Assembly (NCBI GenBank): GCA_025786725.1
Contig: JAHLTZ010000004.1
Location: 62,001-126,000, forward strand
Source: Syncephalis fuscata
Taxonomy: Eukaryota; Zoopagomycota; Zoopagomycetes; Zoopagales; Piptocephalidaceae
DNA length: 64,000 bases
Direction: 5' to 3'
Below, one piece after another: positions 34,301 to 46,282 of this stretch. How positions within the stretch are numbered: position 1 is the first letter of the stretch; every line of letters starts with the position of its first letter. The notes beneath the pieces were generated by a model. That model did not search any database. It worked only from the letters and a program-made list of their open reading frames with translations, and had not been told where the DNA came from. A program made the position numbers and the translations under genes.

Positions 34301-35247
34301 TAAGTCTATTTATTAAAAGTGCATTTTAAATCAATACTCATGTCTAATTGATAGACTTCGTATTGGCCAGCAAAAAGAGGCTGTCGTCCAGATACAAGCT
34401 TCTCTAGATGGACTGGGCGATGTAATAGTAACAGGTTCACGTCGACTGATTTATCAAGGCAATCTGAATCGCATTGTTATGCCATCGGGAAATATTAAAC
34501 AGCGAATTTGCTTTTTGTTCAACGATCAACTTATATTTGCCAAAGAGAAGAAGGATGGCAAACGCAGTTACAAAGGTCGTATTTATCTTAATAAAGCAAA
34601 GGTGCGCGAAATACCCGGAGACAAGTATCCACACACTTTTGGCATTATCGATAGTGTGAAGAAAGAGTTTTACTTTCAAGCAGAAAGCTCTGGATTCCGC
34701 CATCGCTGGATTAATTATTTACGTGAAATGATCCATAATCCTTATTCGATTGAGACATCAGGTAAATGAAGCATAATAGCAGTTACGTATGTAGTAAGCA
34801 GCCATAGCTAACTCATTTTAATTAATAGGCATGGCCGGTCCAAGCTTCGTTTCTCTACCTCAACCGAATATGCCACTTGGTACTAAGATTGAAGGCGGAT
34901 GGCCCGGCTCACGTTCCCAGTTAGGTGGTCCATTACGCATACGCAACGTCACTTCATCAATGTACTCGAATAATACCGAGGTCAATACCTATTGCTCCAC
35001 TAATATTATTGATTTGCAACTGGCCGAACGAATAAGCGCGGTGACAATCAAAACAAATGATTATGAAAGGAATCCCGAGCACAGTCCTGTGCCTGACGCT
35101 GTTCCTGTAGCCTCTAATAATTTCCATTTACCAGCCGCTCCTAAAGAACCACAATGGCCGATGAAGAAGCCCGCCCGTGCCAACCGGTCAACCGAAAAGT
35201 TGGTTGCTCCTATCGATACCATGTCTTATTTTGCAACTCAATACTAA
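31376..35247 (+). CDS. Rho guanine-nucleotide exchange factor (DH-PH), copy A
   Basis: Seven exons: 31376-33491, 33538-33781, 33838-33898, 33952-34059, 34112-34299, 34355-34761, 34829-35247, which sum exactly to 1180 codons plus stop. The ATG at 31376 opens MASKETNS. The N-terminal 700 residues are disordered, with an early polyproline stretch (PLPPPSYPPPLPPINPPP) that could bind SH3 or profilin, and a basic run LLRRNFSRRKVKDLS. The DH domain starts at ELEQLENSRRIAARNF and has helices MAGFRYYLHYLQEYPKM and YYLLLQKLVDLYSPEDPEY. The PH domain follows: SRRLIYQGNLNRI, KQRICFLFNDQLIFAKEK, ending RHRWINYLREM. It should load GTP on a Rho/Cdc42-type GTPase controlling polarity and wall growth. Domain order and exon plan match the gene at 46283. 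Confidence 0.9.
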
Positions 35248-35467
35248 TCAAATCTTTTGCTACTTTATTATTTAGACATTTGATTTTAACATCAATGCAA
35301 CAAAAGAATATTTATTTACAGTAGCTAATATATTTTATTATTATCATATTTCTTTACTTATTTCCTGTATTACGAAGATATTGCACGATTCACTAATTCA
35401 TAATTAATAAACAAAATATTATGAGCCAAAATGTTTATTGTTTATTGCCAAAATTTATTATTGCAAA
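35248..35467. other. Short convergent spacer
   Basis: AT-rich 220 bp between the RhoGEF stop and the UBXN1-like stop. Nothing else seen. Confidence 0.5.
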
Positions 35468-36848
35468 CTATGGCAGAACTGCAACGACAAGAACTGAGCT
35501 AGGTACCAAATCTATATTATGTATTTAATAATCGTCTATATCATTTTAATAACTATCATGCCTACCTAGTTCTTTAAGTGTTTTAGATTTCTCATTGGAT
35601 GTTAAAACGCGACTGAAGATATAACAGCGTTGTAAATATATTAACAAATATATAAATACATTCTTATAATCACTTACCGTGGAAATACAGTTGAAAGAGT
35701 TACATTTGCTGCTGAATTACCAAGCTTTTCGCGTACAAACACCATTACTTCGTCTAATGGTGCATCCACTGCGAATGTATTGATTACTGGTGGTCCCGAC
35801 GGCATGCGCAGCTAATCAAGTAATATATCAATAAACATAATTGTTATATAATCGCTATAGATTACCTGTAAACGAGTCTCAGTATGATTGGTCGTTGTAG
35901 GGCGGGGGCGGCTGGCTTAGGCGTAGCAGTGGCTGCACCAGATGCTTGTGCACGCTAATGCATTCATTCATTTCGTTACATCAATACAACATACACCAAT
36001 ACTTTTACGCTAATTTCTTACCCGTGCAGCACGCTCTTTTTTATCCTCTTCAATCTGTTGTATAATAGCATCACGCGCGCGTTTATCCTCTAGTTTCTCA
36101 CGTTTCTTTGCTTCGACTGCTTTTAAAATCTCTTGTTCTTTTAAACGTTCTTTTGCCTCGTTCATTTCCTGTCCTGCTAAGCGTCGAATGCGCTCACGTT
36201 CTTTTTGCTCTTCTTTCTCTTGTTGTTTGAGCAGCTCTCGCTTTTCCGCCATTCTTTGTTTTAATTCCTGAAGTTTTTCAGCTCGCTCTTCCTCAGTTAA
36301 TGGCTTAATAGCCTCAGCTGACTCGGCAAAATTAACATGTCCACTAATCGTTGCATGTCGTTCGGCAAATGAAGCTAAGTAATTTTTGTTTAGTTATTTG
36401 TCCAGTCATCATAATAAACAGTAGCTATAATAACTTACCGTCGCGAAAACGTTTTCCACAGTCATTACAAACAAGTGACTGCGCTGTCCCTTCTTCGTCT
36501 TCCTTCAATTCGCCTAATAATGCAACTATTTAACAAACTATAAATATACCTTTACTAACACACACCTGCATCTTCGCTACCAGTGGCCTCGGTTGTATCT
36601 TGCTCAGCCTCATGATCATCATCGGCGTGTGCATCTAACCTGTTACATGTTCAACTACTGTTATTGCTATTAAACAGGCTGCTTTTCACTACTTACCAAT
36701 CCAAAGCTGATTGCAAACCAGAATTGCTTGTTGCTTTAAGTGCACGGTTTCTATTGCATTCCATTAATAAACAACCAATAAACTAGCCTATTGCTTACAC
36801 GGCTGCTTCGGCAAAGCCCATTTCAAGGAGAGAATCGCGGTCTGACAT
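35468..36848 (-). CDS. UBX-domain protein, UBXN1/SAKS1-like p97/Cdc48 cofactor
   Basis: Multi-exon. The N-terminal UBA domain begins MSDRDSLLEMGFAEAAV (ubiquitin-binding MGF loop) and continues to SALDWLDAH. A C2H2-like finger follows (LVCNDCGKRF ... FAERHATISGH). Next is a long charged helix whose spacing resembles human UBXN1 (EEERAEKLQELKQRM ... GQEMNEAKERLKEQE). The C-terminal UBX domain contains ETRLQLRMPSGPP and STVFPR with the FPR touch-turn that binds Cdc48, and FSRVLTSNEKSKTLKEL. The last exon (35468-35511, after a 54-bp intron 35512-35565) supplies LVPSSVLVVAVLP; reading through that intron would stop early. One base is missing near 35901-35910 (GGCGGGGGCG), between the Ala/Pro linker and the UBX domain. 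Role: recruits Cdc48 to ubiquitinated clients. Confidence 0.87.
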
Positions 36849-38526
36849 TGTCAATCAAGGTTAAATACTATGTATACGTATGTAGTGTCTGTGGGTGTAA
36901 GTGTTGTTCGTTGTGTGGCAATAAGCAAAGGATAGCATGACGAAACAAAATTGAAAGCCATTTCACTTTGTGCCCCCTACCTTTCTACCATTTCTCTATT
37001 TCAGCGCAATCAATTGTAATAATTCGATTAATTGATTTGTGTTTAAACCATCATTCATAATAAACATTAATGTAATGTAATAACATTATTGTTTCCATAG
37101 AATAAAATTGATTAAATGTAACAAAATATTGTATTAGTAGCAATATTAAACGTTTATTTTACTCATGTAATGTGTTGGGTATAACCATTTATACTATTTT
37201 TATTCACTTTTTCCTTCTTTCTTGATGGAGCACTATTTAATTATATATACAAAGGCGTAGTTTAGAATAGATATGTTGACAAGTATTTTATTTAGCATTC
37301 AATAAACACTGCTGCTTATATACTAAATCTAATGCTTAAAAGTTTAATTGTCATTTTATATAGCATTCTATACTCGCCTAGCCTTCCTCTGCCCAAAACT
37401 GTTTTTACTTTTGTTCTAGCTTTATTATTTATAAATGTCGACTAATGTCGCTCATCTGCTCATGCATATCTGCTCAATAACTTTAACATTACTAATCTTG
37501 TTCAATACTGCACATTCATTATAATGTTTATTACTTTATTATATATTAGCTGTACACTGTCTATAACCGTTGTCGGTATGGCTTTACTCTTTTATTAATA
37601 AAAATTGACTTACCGCATTAGTTTGTTCACTGAGTTATATTGGTATAATAAATAATGTAAAGTTATGTTTTATTAAGATTATTTATAAATAAATTAGATC
37701 ATGTTAATTAGTTATGAATTAATTTCGATCAAGCAAAATGACGGGTATACATAGTAATAACACATACTGTGATGATATATGCGTACTGGATAACGAATCT
37801 ACAATAATGAGTATTTGATGATTGATGTCACTCACCACCCATTATCATGTTAAATAGATTGAATGATATTAAATGTTAGTCATTTAACCACCAAAAAAAC
37901 AATAAATGACTAGTAAATTGATTAATGTACAAAAAATAGTTATTTTTATTCAATTAATAAATAATGTAATACATACAAGCCATAAATCAAATGGCATTGT
38001 ACATAAAAGACTATGAATAAATTGAAATACAAATGAGAGAATTGCTTAAGTGGTGAAATAAAAGAAATAATAAAAATTGATCGTATAAAAGCAAATATAA
38101 TTATAGAACATGTTATCAATAAATCGCTGAGTATAATAAGAATAGATAACAAACAATAAAGACAAATATATCCATAGAACATGTCATCAGTAAACAATGG
38201 CAGCATTGCCAAAAAGTATTTAAATAGACTATTATCTAGAAAATATTGTTGCATAACACTTCCAAGTCAACATACGTAAAACGTGACACACTGTACATTC
38301 AAAAAAGTAATGTGATATCCTACTAGCTGTATAAATCAATAAAATGTATTCATTTTAACAAGTCTAGATTTATTATAATTGTGCGTATAAATTTGCTGAA
38401 GGGGCAATCTACAATCTATCTTTATTTCCAAAAAATAAAGGGTTCAAAGTAAAATAGTTACCGAGTATTAAATGAATGTTGTCACCCTTTTTAAATATTA
38501 CTCCTTTGCCAATCTTCCTTCCAACC
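36849..38526. other. Intergenic with dispersed repeat copy
   Basis: Divergent region between UBXN1-like (-) and the F-box gene (+). Very AT-rich. It carries the second copy of the dispersed repeat. The minus frame 37946-38254 is a low-complexity hydrophobic translation of AT-rich DNA and is not accepted. Confidence 0.55.
37776..37910 (+). repeat. Dispersed repeat, copy 2
   Basis: Same order of blocks as 28624-28760 (TACTGGATAACGAATC, GAGTATTTGATGATTGATG, TCACTCACCACCCAT, TTAGTCATTTAACCACC), same strand, clearly diverged by substitutions and small indels. Confidence 0.75.
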
Positions 38527-40472
38527 ATGATATCTGCACCGATAGTCACATCCAATGAAGCAATTCAATTGCAGCAATCATCTTTAAGACTTTTACCAGA
38601 ACTACTGGACCAAATACTACTTACGTTAAGCGAGCCGCGAATACTATTGCGACTGGCCAGTACTTGCCGTCGTCTTTGGCAGCATGTTACCAGCCATGAA
38701 TTGCTATGGCAACATGTATGCCATATCTATTGGAAGCCAACGTTATTGAATACGATTGGATGGTAATGTACGCCGATAATATACCAATAGCAAGTTTAGT
38801 AGGTATTGTCGGTGGATATCGCGCACGATGGCTTGAGTGCTGTAAACGATGCCATCAGCTTGAACATCAGTGGGATAATACACAGCATCCTATTTTACTT
38901 AAATACAGTACCAGCAATAAAACCACAGCATATAACGAGGAAAAACTAATTAATGAAATTCAACGGGCGCGCCGGCCAATGGTAGAACCCACATGTCAGT
39001 TGCAACCAGTAGCAGTTAATTCACACTTTGCCATATTTGCAGTGACTTGTCCGCCACAGCTGTACCTACTTCAGCATAGTACGGAAGACTCAAGTGCCAG
39101 GCAAGACTTGTTTGACGATCCGCCAAAGTCACCGCATGAACTACCACAACTTCAGCCACTGGCATGGGGTGATTGTCATATAACCGAAGAATTATCTAAA
39201 TATGAAATCGTAGTAGCAAGTCTTGTATCGATTCTACATGAAAAGTTTTTCACAATTGAATTCGCTATTGTTGACGAATCTAATCAAAGTAGCAACCGAC
39301 CTTATATATTAGCGGCATGGCATCTCTTGGACCAATCGGAAAAATCAATGAAGCCAACCTATCTCTTTAGATCGACTAATGGTCATATTCCATATGAGAT
39401 GTATGGTCGCTGGCTTTTCCATGCTGGCGTGCGTAGTTCAATGCAAAATAGCCAGGAAATACGCCATGACAGCTGTAGAGCTGATGAAATAGAAAACATA
39501 CCCGCTCACAAAAATATATTAATTGACGTAGAGACAGTTGTTATGGTCGATATTTCAACCATTTATCGAACACGATGGATTGCTAGCTATCCGTGCGGTG
39601 ATTATCACATACATAAATTTTCACCTTATTCATCCGAGGTGCAGCGGCGAGGCTCACAACAATACGATGGCCGATATGCATGGCTTTATCACCAGCGATT
39701 GGAGCCAGATAAGGAAGAGATTAGCTGGCAGCTACTTGAACTCGACAATACACAGGCTTATGCAAATGAGCATGACAATTCATGCTATGCGCAGCCTTGT
39801 CGTATTCGTGTATTACGTGAAGGCAAATGTGAACGCGGACTGAATGTAGATACCTCATACACACCTCAATCTACGTCTTGTACACGTTTAAAAGATCATT
39901 ATGTTATGATTTTCAGCGATTTTGTTAATAATCAATTACCATTTGAAGATAATAATCGATACTCGTGTATGTTAGCTGTACAGGATTTAAGACAAGATCG
40001 ACTGCTTTGGGAGCGAGTTGAACCGGAATATCGATTGGCCTATTACAGTCTAATGGCAGAACATATGTTATTAGCCAACGCACCAGAGCATGAAAATGTT
40101 ATTTACGTGACTAATCTTTATGATGGCAGTTTGTTGCATCGACTCGATATATCTGGATGTCTACAACGATTCCAAACTTTATTCAGCTCACTTTGTGTTA
40201 TTAGCCTTGATGATGACACGTTAAATATTTGTAACCTTCAAAGCGGACGAATGTGGCCACTGCAAGAATGGACGGTCGATTGTCAGGAAACATACGATGA
40301 AAATGAGCTAGATCAAGCTGATGATTTATTAGACCAATATACGGATAGATCGTCGATATTGGTTGCTACAGATATTATGGCCTGTCCTTCATTTGCTACT
40401 TATCCCGATTATATCATCTATTCAAGTAGTTCCGGCGAGCAGAACATCTTTAAATTGCAAGTTAAATCATAA
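38527..40472 (+). CDS. F-box protein
   Basis: ATG at 38527. The F-box is near the N-terminus: LRLLPELLDQILLTLSEP, then LASTCRRLWQHVTSHELLWQHVC, which would bind Skp1 in an SCF ubiquitin ligase. The frame breaks near nt 38745: one base is missing between WKP(TLL) and EYDWMVMYADN, and the downstream frame then runs cleanly to 40472, giving about 648 residues. The C-terminal 540 residues have no recognisable repeat such as LRR or a clear WD40, but alternate hydrophobic beta-like strands with polar loops, so a propeller-like substrate domain is possible. Substrate unknown. Intronless apart from the indel. Confidence 0.8.
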
Positions 40473-40602
40473 TTATCATTATGAATTATACAAATTGTTA
40501 ATATTACCATTATCAATACTATTTATTACAAAAATACAATAATAGCAATAGTAACGACACCAATAAAAAGAACAGAAATATTAATATTAATAACATTGAT
40601 GT

Positions 40603-42631
40603 TTAAGATACAATTTCATTAGGATCGTTGCCACAAAATACCCGATAGATTCGACGGGATAAAGTGGGTCCTAGTCGGCGTGTATGCTGTGTACCTATAG
40701 ATCCATTATGAATCTAGTTGTTTGTTTATTACTACCGTTAATATCGTAGTATGTCAACAACACTATTTACTTACCGGAAGGGAGGCCAGCATGTGTTCTG
40801 CATCGTGAGGTGAGCTGCATGCATTGTATGCCAGATGCAATGCAGAAGGCGATGGATACTGTCGAGCAATGGCCGCTGCTGCTTGTGCACCGCATAAATA
40901 TATTTGTTCAAGCATAATTCTCCACCCTTCGTTTGCATCTCTACCTGATGGAACACGTGGTAGTCCATTAATGGCTGCTCGTATTTTACTAATCACGATA
41001 AATCAAATTAATTAATTAAATTAACTAATATTATTTCCTTACCGCTGTGGACCAATGGCTATTTCACTACCAAACTGTTTAATCCATCTGGCTGCCTCAT
41101 GCCACTGTTCAATAAGCACAATAAGACATCGATGACGTAGTTGAAGTTCAATAAAACGTCGTTCAATCTCTTGTTGATCAGGGCCTAGCTCTTTATCGCT
41201 AGGCTCTTTCTCTTCTTCTTCCTGCGATAATTGTTGATTGTTTCTTACACGTTTTGCATACCAACGATGCCATACATTCTTTCTTTTACGTAAATAGCCT
41301 GCAATACCGTGAATCATTAGAATAGGTCGATGATTTGGATAGACCTGCTTCAATGATTGTACTAATCGTGCTGTATTTACTGTAGTATCAGTTTTGGCCA
41401 TCCAATTTGTTACAGAGAGAATAGCTGCAACAAATGGTTCTTCAACTTCGGTAGCCGCTGTATTAGGTGAGTTTGGTAGAAATAATTGCTGATCATTGTC
41501 ATAACGTGCTACACGTCGTCTTCGCCATGTTACGTGTGCCATTGAATCAAGTGACAGTTGTGATGCATCTCTAACATCGCATGTTATATCAGCTAATGCC
41601 TCTCGAATAACCGTTTGGTCATCATTTAATAATGAGAAATTATTTAATACAATAATCATTTGGCCTAATGCCAACTCTTTATCCTGATTGACATTGAGTT
41701 TACGTATTTCTAACACGGTTGTTCTTTCCATTTGTAATTTCTCTTGTTGCTGTTGCTTTTTCATTGCCTATTATCCTATAAGTTATTGTATCAAATAATA
41801 TAACCACTTACTTTAGCAATTTGCAATTTCTCTTTTTGACGTTCTTTTTCTAATCGTTTAGCCTCTCTAGCCATCGCCTAATCATTGCTATTAATATTCA
41901 ATCAATGATATCAATCTATTAATGCCTACTTTATCGGCCTTTTCCTTTTCCTTTTGTTCTTTTCGCCGTTGACGTTCTTCATCTGTTAGTTTTCTACGTT
42001 TTTGTTTTTTTGGTCGCTGCTTTTCAATGGCATCTGCTGGTATTGAAATTGGCTGTTTATCAGCTGCTATTGCTGTATTATTATTATTATTATTAAAAGG
42101 AAATAGAGCTGCCATCGATGTAGAGTTAGATGCTGAATAGTTATCCAATAGATAGGATGTGTCGTATAATTGTAATGTATATGAATCATCCTCTATCAAA
42201 GTATTATCATTAATACTTGTGACAACAGATGGAGGACAGTTTTCCAAATCATCTTTTGAACATAAAGCCCGTTTCAATTTCAACTGTAAGGGTGTAATAG
42301 TTGGTGGAGCGACATCTTGTTTCTCAATAATATTGTTTAACGACGTGGTAAGTGGTGCTGGTGTAGGCGTATCCAGTAAAGAAATGACAGTTTTATCTGT
42401 TTTCTTATTACAAGGTGTACATTCCGTTGTATTGTTGGGCAGTGCCTTACGAGACGACCTTGTTCTACCGAGACTTACAAGCGGTGACGATGATAGTGGC
42501 GAAATAGCGGGCCAATTCTGAATTGCTTCTCTTCGGCGCTTAGTAATACTACGCGTTAATATCACACGTACTGGACTACTAAGTTGCGGTGAATCTTCAG
42601 TTAAATCAATAAAGTTGGTCTGAACAGACAT
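40603..42631 (-). CDS. EME1/Mms4-like subunit of the MUS81 structure-specific endonuclease
   Basis: Five or so exons. N-terminus MSVQTNFIDLTEDSP contains a SIM-like IDLTED. A disordered region and a highly charged helix follow (KQKRRKLTDEERQRRKEQKEKEK). The degenerate nuclease fold includes VEEPFVAAILSVTNWMAKTD, NHRPILMIHGIAGYLRKRK and RFIELQLRHRCLIVLIEQWHEAARWI. The C-terminal HhH2 part has IRAAINGLPRVPSGRDANEGWR, and the last exon RLGPTLSRRIYRVFCGNDPNEIVS is a strong EME1 C-terminus. EME1 is the non-catalytic partner of MUS81, which cuts replication-fork and recombination intermediates in the nucleus. The divergent neighbour RIB7 starts 178 bp away, so the two genes share an upstream region. 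No MUS81 in the window. Confidence 0.85.
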
Positions 42632-42809
42632 AGTGTTATACTACTGCCATACTGCTAGTACTAGTTAGTAGTTGTTGTAATGATATTAAGAAAAGAAAAA
42701 AGTATGGTAATTACTAATAAAATACTAATTTGTAATAATATTTGGTCTAATAATACACGTACTACTTTTATTTTGTTGATCAACCATTATCAACTGAATC
42801 GGCAAAAAC

Positions 42810-43896
42810 ATGTCGCCCATCGATTCAACTGAGGCACGACAAGCAGCAGCAGAGGATTTTATTGCTCGTTATTATTCCGATGATCTTAAGATACGGCCAT
42901 CGATTCTACCTGTAAACGAGGCGATAAAGCGACCGCTAATCACGCTAACTTACGCACAAAGTCTTGATGGCAAAATTGCCGGACAAGACCGTCAACAGCT
43001 GGTACTTAGTGGTGCTGCCTCAATGATCATGACACATCGGTAAATAGTCATATATTCTGCAGTATTAATAGTTGCTATTAACAATTTGGTATGAATTAGA
43101 CTACGTACAGTTCATGATGCCATTCTTGTGGGTATTGGCACAGTAATTCATGATAATCCACGTCTATTAGGTAACAATAATAGGGTCTAATCTTTGATCT
43201 TTAATATTTATTGTATGAATAGCACGTCATCTAAGATCTACTGAATTAAAAGCAGCACGCCAGCCACAACCTATTATTATTGATACTCATTTAAAAATGC
43301 CGTTAACTGCACGTTTACTTGATCCACAATTGCACAAGACAGGCGATTGTTTGCCCCCATGGATTATTGTAGGCGAGAACTGTGCAGATCCAGTCAAATG
43401 CCAACAAGTAGAAGCGCGTGGTGCAAAGATTATTTATGCGCCACTGGTACCAAATACAAGTAATTGCCAATAGATTGGTGTTATATCTTTATTCATTTGC
43501 TAATTGATATAATTAACCAGATCAAATCGATCTAAGTAGTGCTATGCATCTATTATCTACTCTAGGCATCCATCGAGTAATGGTCGAGGGAGGTGCCCGA
43601 CTTATTCGTGCCTTTCTTACTATGCACGCTTCATTAATAGACTTACTCATTATTACAATTGCCCCTGTATTGGTCGGTGATCAAGGAACAAGTGCACTTG
43701 GCGATACATTAATAGCCAATTCACAAGTAAGTATTATTATTATCAGCATTATTATACCTAACATCTAACTACATATACTAAATTGTACACTCATTATTAA
43801 TAGTCTTTCGACTATCCTTCGTTAAATGTCGTTGAGTATGTTGCGTTTGAACAAGATATTGTTATGGTGGCCACAGTACCACAGTCACAGAAATGA
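42810..43896 (+). CDS. RIB7: 2,5-diamino-6-ribosylamino-4(3H)-pyrimidinone 5'-phosphate reductase (riboflavin synthesis)
   Basis: Five exons with introns at about 43040-43100, 43172-43222, 43459-43519 and 43728-43802. The protein belongs to the RibD C-terminal/DHFR-like reductase family. RPLITLTYAQSLDGKIAG is the conserved N-terminal strand. LRTVHDAILVGIGTVIHDNPRL follows, then IIIDTHLKMP, and the signature VMVEGGARLIRAFL that binds NADPH, with the end IDLLIITIAPVLVGDQG. It carries out the reductive step of riboflavin biosynthesis in the fungal order (reduction before deamination). Length about 270 residues, normal for fungal Rib7. The stop TGA at 43894-43896 lies 75 bp from the stop of the convergent complex I gene. 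Confidence 0.92.
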
Positions 43897-43971
43897 ATTT
43901 GCTCATTTATTTATCTTATTTAATAAATGTGCCTTTACGCTCAACTTACTACCGCTGCTGTTGCAAATATA

Positions 43972-45499
43972 CTAACGATCAACCTCGCCGAATACAAGAT
44001 CGCAGGTGCCGATAATTGTCACCATATCGGCAAGTAAATGACCACGGCTCATCATATCGGTGGCTGCCAAATGGGCAAATCCAGGTGCACGAATCTTACA
44101 GCGATATGGACGACTCGTACCATCTGAAACGAGATGCACACCGAATTCTCCCTTGGGTGCTTCAATTACCGTGTATGTCTCGCCAGGTGGTACGGCAAAT
44201 CCTTCAGAAACAGCTTAAAGTGGTGGATTAATGCCTCCATATTCTCTTTCATACTAGCACGGCTAGGTGGCGATACTTTCCAGTCCTCAACCTTGACTGG
44301 ACCGGCTGGCATCTTATTAATACATTGCTCAATAATACGCACCGATTGACGCATCTCCTCGCATCGCATCATGAATCGATCGTAACTATCACCTTGGGTA
44401 CCGACAGGAACGTCGAATTCCACATGAGCATATGCATCATATGGTTTAACCTTACGAATATCCCATCGTACACCGGTTGAGCGCAACATAACACCGCTCA
44501 TTGAATAGTCAAGTGCTTGTTGTTTTGTCAGCACACCAATACCGCGTGTACGGCCGACCCAAATACGATTTGTCGTCAGTGTTTCCTCGCACTCATCAAT
44601 ACGTGAGCCAAACTGCGCCGCCCACGTATAGATATCTTCGAGTAGGCCTAGAGGCATGTCCTGTGATACACCGCCTGGACGCACGTAAGCAGCATGCATA
44701 CGAGAGCCACTAACACGCTCGTAGAACTCGATCAGTTTTTCACGCTCTTCAAACATCCAAAGGAATGGCGTTAGCGCACCAACATCCATGACGTGTGTTG
44801 TAACAGCCATAATATGGTTAAGAACACGTGTGATTTCGGCGAATAGTGTACGAATGTACTGGCCACGTAGTGGTACCTCAATATTCAACAACTTTTCAAT
44901 AGCTAGCGAAAAGGCTTGTTCATTCGTCATCATCGATACGTAATCAAGTCGATCAAAATATGGTAGTGCTTGAGTATAAGTCTTGTACTCGATCAACTTT
45001 TCGGTACCGCGATGCAATAGACCAATATGTGGGTCGGCACGTACAATTTCCTCGCCTTCAAGCTCCAAAATCATTCGAAGTACACCGTGAGCTGCTGGAT
45101 GCTGTGGCCCCAGATTAACAGTGAAATACTTTGTACGCACATCGTCATCCTTGTCCACAACCTCTATAATCGTAAATAGCGTAAATCATCTATGCATGTA
45201 TTTAAAGATCGCTCGTAGATTCAAATTGATCGCAACGAGTATCTACTTGATCGCTACCTACCAACCATCTTTGGCGAATCGTCTTCTCGTTGCATATCGA
45301 TCGGCTGGGTAGCACTGGCCATTTCCGGCGAAATACGACGTTTGATCGTTTGAACAGACGAATGCTGTGCGCGACGTAATCCCAGTGCCGCAGTATTGAT
45401 CGGCGATGATGCACGTAAAAAGGCAGCACGCGCCAATTGTGCCGGCTCACCTAGCTGGCGCCTAGCGTGTAGGCTCAAACGTGAAGTGAGCGATGACAT
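43972..45499 (-). CDS. NADH:ubiquinone oxidoreductase 49-kDa subunit (complex I, NDUFS2)
   Basis: Two exons, 45499-45262 and 45163-43972. The first encodes a basic, acid-poor N-terminus ([19 protein letters not shown]), a mitochondrial targeting sequence. The mature part starts [19 protein letters not shown] and includes [39 protein letters not shown] and the C-terminal [23 protein letters not shown]. The His and Tyr that shape the quinone pocket (HRGTEK, RLDY) are present. One base is missing in the TTT run at 44208-44210 (HHFKLF | SEGFAVPPG), which as written truncates the protein by about 65 residues; the correct sequence resumes immediately in the next frame. With it the protein is 476 residues. 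The gene is nuclear and almost surely functional. Confidence 0.95.
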
Positions 45500-46282
45500 A
45501 CTAGATTAAACACCGAATCTTGATAATGAAATAAAAGAAAAATAAAAGAATAGGCGTATAGAGAGAACTGTACCGCAGCAACACTATCACCAACAAGGTA
45601 GAGGTGCACGTAGTTTGCGGGAAAACAAAACTTGTTGTTGTTGTTGCTATTGTCGTTGAGATTGAAGTGCGCGAATGTCAGGAGACAGTGTGAGACATCA
45701 AGCTAATGGCCATAATGTAAATTGTTTGCAGTTTCATAGGGACAAATAACAACTACCATTCATTCGTATAATCATTTCATAATATGTTAAGGTTTTAATA
45801 AAATAAATACACTCTGTAATATATACAAACATCCAACTATTCTATTTGGAGTAGAAAATACGCGGCAACACTCGCCAAGTTCATTTATTTGTTTCTAGCA
45901 CTCTATAGGGTATGCTATCGACGCCAGAACGCATGTAAGCGACGCATGTCGTGTTTGTGTGGCCATATGTTCTATTGTTCAAGCCATCGTCACATGGCGG
46001 CAAAAATGAGTGTATCTACTCGTTTGGACCTGTTCACCACCTGCATGAATAGGCTGAAACCAACAAAGAAAGACTTTGCGTTAACTACCTATTCAATTCA
46101 GGTTTGCAGTCTATGTAGAGCACAATATCTCTTTCTCTCTATTCTTGCACTCGAATTGATTTACTTATTCGTTCCTTATTAATTTGCAACTACGTTATAT
46201 AAGGGTATATGAACCCAAGCAATTATATATCGACAGATTATCATCCAGACTTTCTCCATCCACTCCTAACGACTATTCTACC
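45500..46282. other. Divergent intergenic region
   Basis: Upstream of complex I 49-kDa (-) and RhoGEF copy B (+). The plus frame 45889-46182 has no start context or domain and is not accepted. Confidence 0.5.

Noticed and set aside
37946-38254. 102-codon minus-strand frame rich in Phe/Ile/Leu
   Set aside because: Translation of AT-rich spacer; no family feature.
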